DNA from: Plantago major
Lineage: Eukaryota > Streptophyta > Magnoliopsida > Lamiales > Plantaginaceae
DNA length: 64,000 nt
Assembly: GCA_026545765.1 (NCBI GenBank)
Contig: CM048839.1
Location: forward strand, 1,798,001-1,862,000
Direction: 5' to 3'
Shown here: one piece after another, positions 54,043 through 64,000 of the stretch
How positions within the stretch are numbered: position 1 is the stretch's first letter
Layout: the number at the start of each line of letters is the position of its first letter
Translations under genes and position numbers: made by a program
The notes under the pieces: generated by a model
Databases searched by the model: none
Told to the model about the DNA's origin: nothing
What the model saw: only the letters and a program-made list of their open reading frames with translations

Positions 54043-54923
54043 TAGGAGTGTCCGATCCAAAGTTTCGGACGGCCTAAAGGTCAATCCGAAATCCGATCCA
54101 ATCGTTCGAATTGATCCGTTCTCGGATTGGATTTCTTCGGATTTGATCAGAATAATCTGAAATTTAAAAAAAAAAATTTATCATAAAATTTCAAAAATAA
54201 ATAACTGTAGAAACATGAAACTAACATGCTAACACTAACATAAAAACTCCATCCAACAAATTGCAAATTAATAAAGAGAAAAAACATAAACAGAGTAATG
54301 GTGGAGGCGGAGATCTGATCGATGGTGAATCGTCTCTGCTGCGCGACTTCTTCGACGAGACTCCTTCGCAGGCTGGTGGTCAACGTGGAGGTGAGTTATG
54401 GACTGGAGATGAATTGATGGCTGGTGGTCGGCGTGGAGGTGATGGTGGCGATTGGTGAGTGGACTGGAGATGAGATGTTGGTGAATCGGCGTGGAGTGAG
54501 TTATGGTGGACTGGAGATGGTGGTGGTCGGCGTGGAGGCGATGCCGACTAGAAGATGGTGGACAGGTCGGCGTGGAGTGATGGTGGACTGGAGATGATGG
54601 TGGTCGATGGTGGAGTGGGTCGATGGACTGATGGTGAACGATGGAGGCTGGGAGAAAGTAAATGGAGAATCAGGGTTAGGTTTTGGGGGTTTTATTTGGG
54701 TATAAATTGTTATAGTTCATCTAAAAATGTTTTTAGGTAAAGGCTGGGATGTAATTTTCTTTATTTTTAAATATTTCGGATCGAATCGGATTAATCCAAA
54801 AATCCACATATTTAATCTAATCCGATCTGAAATTCAAAAATCTCAAATATGCTAATCCGAAATCCGATCCGAGCACAATGGATCGGATTGATTTTCAAAT
54901 TTCGGACCATATGTGCACCCCTA
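54043..54923. mobile_element. non-autonomous hAT element with perfect 8-bp target duplication
   Basis: The left end TAGGAGTGTCCGATCC and the right end (reverse) TAGGGGTGCACATATGGTCC both lead into TTTCGGA/TCCGAAAT subterminal inverted repeats rich in AATCCGATCC. The 8-bp sequence CTATCTAT occurs exactly at 54035-54042 and 54924-54931, as expected for hAT. The 881-bp interior holds a GGTGG/GGAGATG low-complexity tract (54300-54640) and no transposase. It is inserted in Helitron debris. Confidence 0.88.
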
Positions 54924-54949
54924 CTATCTATGTGCTGAGCTACCCGACA

Positions 54950-57030
54950 AAGACACCAAACTTGAGTTGTATGAGGTTGCTGCAAACAACATGACGCAGA
55001 ACATATTGCATGTTTAGTGGTTTGAAAGGGGCAAGTCTATGGGAATTTGTGATTTTTTTACGATATCTTTTCATAACCATGTTGTTCATCACGCAGCATG
55101 TTGAGGCCTGAGGAAGTGTGGAACAAAACATGAAATTTATTATCAAACGACATTCTATACAATCAACAAAGGATACTCAACAATCCTATCACAACAAATT
55201 TACAGACTATATAGCCATTCCCACATCCAATGGCAACCCGTTTAAATTTTGTATGTAATTGTCATGTAACAAAAGATAACTCTCCATCCAGGTTTGAAAC
55301 TCACTGATAAACAAATAAAAAACATTGCTATTATGGAAGTAGAGAAGTTACTGAAGAAAAACTGCAACAGTCTCAGTTCATTTGACGATATGCCCGCGCC
55401 GAACATGTTATATAAAATGCTATAAATGCATTCGGTTTGAATTAGATGTTTTATGTTAGAGTTGCAATGGAGCAGAGCACGATGGTTTATACATAGAATT
55501 GACTGATGGACAACGTGTCATATATGAGAAAATTATGTCGATTGTCAATGGTCAAAATGGAACTTATACATCTACGGATGGACCACAAAAACCTTTATAT
55601 GGAGAACAATGTTCTATGGTTTGAGGGCTAGATGAGATATGATACTTCCAGTTGCGTCCAATGGGATTGTATAACCCCTTCTTTATAAAGGTAGGATGGC
55701 AGTCCGTCATATTCAAGGTTCGAAATACCTTTGCAAATCACGAGGACTTAACATGCAATAAGTTCATGATTCATAGGTCACAGGACTGCTCAAGTAGGCT
55801 CAACTTATTATTTGGGATAGCTCTCCCATGAAAAACCGACATTAATTAAAGTGCTCGATAAGAGCTTGAAGGATGTGATGGGCCATTCAGATGAGCCTTG
55901 GTGGGAGTGATAATTGTCTTCGACGATAACTTCTGACATATTTTGCCTGTTGTGCCAGGAGGAATTACTTATAATATTGTGAATGCCGCTATATGCTCCT
56001 ATAGGATATGAGATGTTGTGTGGTGCTTAGGTTGACAAAGAACATGGAATTACACGTAAATGGCACGTCATATATATAAACCACATATAATTATATTATA
56101 TTCAACTTATCATATTTTACATCCAATTTAATCCTATAAAGTTTGGTTCATCATTTTCGGAATTCAAGAAACGAAAGAATTTGATGAGTGGATAACACAT
56201 GTCGGTGATGGCAGTGCTGCTGAACCTAATGACTGTAAAGTTGACATCAAGATCCCCGAAGGTTTACTTATTTGAGAAGTAGGTCATCCGATTTCAACTA
56301 TTGTAGATAGTACATATCCTTCGTTGTTGGATCACTTAGGCGATCCATCACTTGACCTTGGATATTTCATCACCGAGCTATTCTTGCACATACAAATGAA
56401 ATAGTTGATGATATAAACCAATTTGACATGTCGAAGGTGTCCGGAGATAGCGTTGAATATTTGAATTTTGAGCGCATATAGCATTTATAGGGAAGATAAC
56501 TTTGAGAACGGTCTCAAACATGTTTTCACTGTAGAATTTCTCAACAACATTAGTTATTCTAGATTGCCTAACCAAAGGAGCATACTGAAGGCTGGTGTAT
56601 GATAATGCTTCTGAGGAATATTGATTAAACTTTCGAGTTGCGCAATGGAACAAGGCTCATAGTTACTGATCTTGGAAGCTTATCATCGAGGCAACAATGA
56701 TATCTTGAATCAGTGCGTGTCAAAAGGTTTTAATTCCGAGGATGATGATGATGAGCCACTCGACGAGATGCAATTCCCTATCAATTTTTATTGAAAATAG
56801 TTCCCCATACCCGTCTGCTTTGTTATCGCCATAAATAAGAGTTAGAGACATTCTCTCTCACACGTCGGTCTCTACCTCCCTTCATATGTATCCAACCATG
56901 GTCAATTAAATGTTGTTCTTTCTAGAGTTACCGCCGGGAAGGGGTCGAAGGCAGCAATTTGCGACGTAGAGGATAATACATATGACACGACAACAAATGT
57001 AATTTATAAAGAAGTCTTCGACAAGTTATG
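54950..57030 (+). pseudogene. decayed Helitron replicase-helicase, copy B
   Basis: Pieces of the helicase part follow in normal order but different frames. They are an N-terminal/central trace from 54950; LIIWDSSPMKN and VLDKSLKDVMGHSDEP near 55805-55905; FACCARRNYL (a frameshifted ILPVVPGG) with an intact LTKNMEL near 55950-56050; and WITHVGDGSA and VDIKIPEG near 56190-56265. Next come IVDSTYPSLLDHLGDP near 56300, MLLRNID and RNGTRLIVTDLGS near 56605-56680, INKS with SLSHVGLYLPS and HGQLNVVLSRVT near 56830-56935, and TTNVIYKEVF near 56990-57020, which is the usual Helitron helicase C-terminus. Stops and shifts throughout mean it is inactive. It differs from copy A, so it is a separate lineage or insertion. 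Confidence 0.65.
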
Positions 57031-58925
57031 AGTTGATTTTATCTTTTATGTATATAAATTTTAGGATTTTGTTTAACACCGACAAAATTTTATATATAGT
57101 TGTGCTCAATTTCACTAATTTACATTATGCACTTTTCTAAAGGTATGAGTGACTTCCGATGCAATGTTAAAGCGATTAGATCATGCGTCTTGTCACATTG
57201 CAGCTTTTTATATGCTTCTCAACTTCTACATGTTATTATAGAAATTTGTTTATTTTTTATCTTAAGTTTTTTCTCCATGTTCCATCGAGTATCGATGTGC
57301 CATTAACTAGTTTGACTAGAATAGAAAAAACTAACTCAAATTTGTAACTAAAGAAGATGTAGTCTTACAAGTCTAATTGGCTGAAAATTTATCAGGCGAT
57401 TGGCATAGAATTATGCCTCCATTATAATTGAGAGAAACTTACCATCCTATTTGGATTGCCAGTTTAATTGATCAAAATAGTTTCCAAACTCAATTAACAT
57501 TTTTTGCTTAGTAACAAACATACAAAGCCCTATAAAATTATAATTTTATACCAAATACAAATTTTCTCAACTCAATTAAAATTTAATTACTATTTATCAG
57601 TTATACCCCAATTAAAATAGTCTTAATTAAAGTTTTATCCCAAAGAGCCCGATATATGTTATTCCATGTTTGATATGCCATAGGAGGATTTATTTGTTTC
57701 GTCATTAAAACGAAGACGAAAGGAGAATAAAGACAAGGTCATGATTTGACAAAGTAAAACTGGCGAAAACCGAAGGCGTCTGGTTAATAGGTTAAAAATG
57801 ACAAGTGGTATATTTTTGTCACAGGTTCAAGTATCATGGCATTTTCACACCCATTTTCACAATTAACTTTTTTTCCCAAACACTCTTTTCACTCATTCGC
57901 TAAACTATTTTTAACACTAATTTAATCTATAATCAAATTCTCTATTTCATAACCGGTTCAATGAATAAAATCTGAATACAGTGGAATCTAGATACTTCTT
58001 TGGATCTTTATTTTTATTCCAATCTACGACCAATGGTAGGATTTGTGCGATAAAATGTCGAAACCCAAGTCACAGTTATGACTTCACAGACTCCACACGG
58101 TTATTGTTATCACGGGTAAATTCCACAAACCCCTCCAATTATACTAAACATACACAAAACACCATTAATTAATTAAAATTGCATCAAATCCCCTCAAACG
58201 TTAATGCATATTGCATGAAGCACCCTCAATTATTTTGATCACACCTAATCCTCTGAAACACTAACAATTGGAGAAGATGGAGAAGAAAAAGATTGGTTAT
58301 CGTTATTTTTTTTTTAATGATGAGTTCACTTTATTATGGTTAAATTAGTATTTGGAATTTAATTACAGAAGACAAATTGGTTTTTTTTTAATGATTTGAT
58401 TTCGTTGAGGTTGAATTAGGGCTTAATTAAGTGGGGTATAATGTAAGATACCAAAAATATGAAATGGAAAGCTTAATAAGGAACGATTAAAATGACAAAA
58501 TGGAAATATTTTTGTGGGACGGAGTAAGTATTGTGAATTTTGATAACCTTCCGTGTACAAAATGAATTTGTGGGTGTTCCGAGTCTATTCGGTGCTAGCT
58601 AGAGCAGACTAGTCTCTATCCTTTGTTTTTGTACTAGTACACAGTACTGGCGTACTGCTATAACACATAGTATGAATATATGATGTCGTGTAAGCAAAAT
58701 GCAAAGATTACTTAACAATTAACATACTGCCAAACTTCCATTTCCACAAGACTGTTACATACGAACAACTACTTTTTAAGGATCCCTTTTGCCGCTAACA
58801 TTTAGTATTTCTAATTGTCTTTGCTTCTAAAATTCATCCTCTTCCATCATTCACTCATTTCTTTATATACAACTTCTTCTCAGTATGTTATCACAGACTA
58901 AGCTAATTGTAGTTTCAATTCAGAC
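57031..58925. other. AT-rich intergenic DNA upstream of the beta-glucosidase gene
   Basis: No gene is recognised. The region 57400-57660 has AT-rich repeats of 'ctcaattaa' and may be an old MITE. A TATA-like 'tttatatacaac' lies near 58861, about 65 bases before the beta-glucosidase ATG, and could be its core promoter. Confidence 0.45.
58441..58535. mobile_element. half of a Stowaway-like MITE
   Basis: 'aatattt', 'ttgtgggacggagtaagta' near 58505-58530 is one MITE terminus with its usual interior ('aaaatgacaaaatgg'); the other terminus is missing. A second isolated terminus 'gggacggagtaagta' lies in intron 3 of the next gene, near 59758. Confidence 0.4.
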
Positions 58926-62056
<3,131 letters not shown>

Positions 62057-62097
62057 CACCATGTATCTAATTATAGTCCACAATTGTAGTATATGTA

Positions 62098-62140
62098 TAT
62101 ACTCCATATTCTTGTACCAGGTACCAGAATATGGAGTATA
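62098..62140. other. 43-bp near-perfect palindrome just after the beta-glucosidase stop
   Basis: 'tatactccatattct' is answered by 'agaatatggagtata', and the centre is GGTACC-like. It lies 42 bases after the stop codon, so in the mRNA it would form a strong hairpin in the 3'UTR. It could also be a minimal foldback element. Confidence 0.7.
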
Positions 62141-64000
62141 CTGAAGAAAATTTCATAACTCTTGATAGATGGCAATTGACACTAAATAATCCCAAGTCAT
62201 GACCATAAAAAGCAATCTGGGAATAGGAGCAGTAGTTAGGACTTTTAATCATCGATCACCATTTATTAGACGCTTGGGACGTTATTAGACGTTATGAAAG
62301 GCTTTATCATCTCAAAATCCCCAACTAGGAGAGTAGGAGGGGTCTTGATTGTTTACTTCTGAAAGATAAATGGCAAGTCATCCGTTTTTACCATCTTATG
62401 TAAGCGTGTTTTACAATGCAATATATAATGCAAACCGTATATATTTTGTGCAAGGAAGAAGACATACTGGGAGAAGAATTTTCGTCCAGATTCTGAAATC
62501 CATAAAAGTCATTCTATAATTGCTATTTGCTACTTTCCAATTTCCCATTCTTAACTAATTGATCGCCCATGCCTTTACAAGACCCTTTATTGTGGGGACT
62601 AGGACTACTTTGTCTTCTTCATATTTTCATTCTTAATCTTGTTTGATTGGAGTGTCAACTGATCATGAGATGACATTATATTGCCAAACATTGTGAAATT
62701 ATGGTTTCTCTTTGTTTTAGTAGTATTCAATATTACATCACAAGTATATTCAATATTATATCAAAAGTATACTATTGTCACTTAATCTCAGCACCTCATA
62801 TTTCTACCCCTATCATGTTTACCCCTCTCATGTCACCTTTGACTACCGCGTGAAGTTACCGTATTTCAGACTTTCAGTTAGTAGCAAAGTTCAATTAATT
62901 ATACAGAAGAGTTATATACATACGTACTACTCAGGCCTAGAACAAATATTTTTGTGAAATACTTGAGACGGTGTACCCTTTTTTCCCTCATGAATTCAAG
63001 AATGATCTTGTAACTTTGTAAAATACAAATTTTTACGATACACCGTATCTCGGAGATATCGGATTAGTAACACATATTTAACTACAATATCATTCTTTTA
63101 AATTCAAATTGTATATTTAATAAATATGTATTATACTTTCTTTACTTGCATTTCTAAACAAGTTGTACTTAATCATACGATACGATGTTAGTGTTATCGT
63201 AGTTTATGCCAGGATGGATTTGTGAGAGGTCCTAGTTCCTTCCAGCTCAAACTTTTAAGAGTAAATGAGGTATTAAGAATAGGAAATATGCTTCAGCACC
63301 TCCGATTCCAAGTTTTGTGCAATGAGGCCCACCATAAACATGTGGTATCTCCTAAGTCCAAACTTTTTCATCCATTTTCCACCAAGTGAATCTTAGTATG
63401 ATTTTTCTTTGGAGAGTAGAATTTTCCTTTTATTTGGAACCTAGTTTACCAACAAAGTTAAATATTTACCAAGTTGTTTATTATTTTACGTTAAAATTTA
63501 AATATTATATTATTACCAAAGTTCATACTCATCTCACTATCTTCACTATTCATTAACTCCCTCATATTCTAATCGATCTGAACTTAAAAGGTGACTTACT
63601 AAAAAAATCATATTTATAATTTAATTATTCTCTATTCGCGACTTAAAATTATCCGTTAATCTATTAACTTTGACTTTAAAGGGAAATTAATTGCAATGAC
63701 CAAAATTAGGTCAACTTAAAGATTGGAGAAAATTGTACTACTAAGTTACGAATCACCAATTTGAATATTCAATTTGGTTCGAAAATCATGTTCCAATGAT
63801 ACTAACGAGAAATTAGTTGACAACGATTACAAGCTACTAAATCGTTAACCAAGTATAAAATGGAAAGACAGAGATCGAATTCTTGGGGGGATTGATATGT
63901 GAATTTGTTTGTCCCATAAAAATCATAATAATGATTAATAATGAGGGAAAAAAGTGGAGTGTGCTATAAAGGGTTTCCTCTTCCCTACCGCATGCTTTCT
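62141..64000. other. AT-rich intergenic DNA, no gene seen
   Basis: A small inverted repeat ('gagacggtgta' near 62965 and 'tacaccgtatctc' near 63041) may be a short MITE. A TATA-like 'gctataaaggg' near 63963 could begin a gene beyond the window edge. Nothing else is recognised. Confidence 0.45.

Overview
This is nuclear DNA of a flowering plant, most likely a eudicot. The protein genes carry many GT-AG introns, and the intergenic DNA is AT-rich and full of LTR, LINE, CACTA, hAT, Stowaway-like and Helitron debris. One tRNA gene with a normal internal promoter is present. The protein sequences look asterid-like to me, possibly Lamiales, but that is an impression, not a test.

Layout. 1-3208: 3' part of a Ty3/gypsy-type LTR retrotransposon (tandem repeats, polypurine tract, 3' LTR). 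5484-8601 (+): p23-type HSP90 co-chaperone, six coding exons. 9608-9863: Stowaway-like MITE. 10269-12837 (-): LSM4, seven coding exons plus a 5'UTR intron. 13170-18680: repeat-rich block with a hAT-like element, LINE tails, a MULE-like N-terminal reading frame and a 1.19-kb CACTA element with a CGA target duplication. 20100-24520: three blocks of a degenerate ~52-bp tandem repeat split by other insertions. 27085-27443: copia-like LTR. 28922-29785: oligopeptide-transporter pseudogene with a triplicated N-terminal exon unit. 30596-30669: tRNA-Val(AAC). 31647-40803 (-): thiamin pyrophosphokinase, six coding exons, whose fourth intron contains a complete 6.0-kb CACTA transposon (32844-38851, TAG duplication). 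41642-44055: element with ~0.5-kb inverted ends. 44414-47989 (+): intact intronless CC-NBS-LRR resistance gene. 48413-49903 (-): ankyrin/PGG-domain membrane protein with one in-frame stop. 50890-57030: LINE RNase H remnant and at least two decayed Helitron replicase-helicase copies, with an 881-bp hAT element having a perfect 8-bp duplication. 58926-62056 (+): intact GH1 beta-glucosidase of the BGLU42 type, thirteen exons.

The genes do not form a pathway. p23, LSM4 and TPK are housekeeping genes (protein folding, RNA decay/splicing, vitamin B1 cofactor synthesis). The CNL and the ankyrin/PGG gene are convergent neighbours, both of immune-type families. I found no convincing new biological system. 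The most informative observations are the CACTA element inside the TPK intron, the matched small and large CACTA elements, the nonsense codon in the ankyrin gene, the dispersed ~52-bp repeat and the long-inverted-repeat element just upstream of the resistance gene. Exon boundaries were read by eye from splice signals, reading phase and remembered family conservation; no transcript or database evidence was available.
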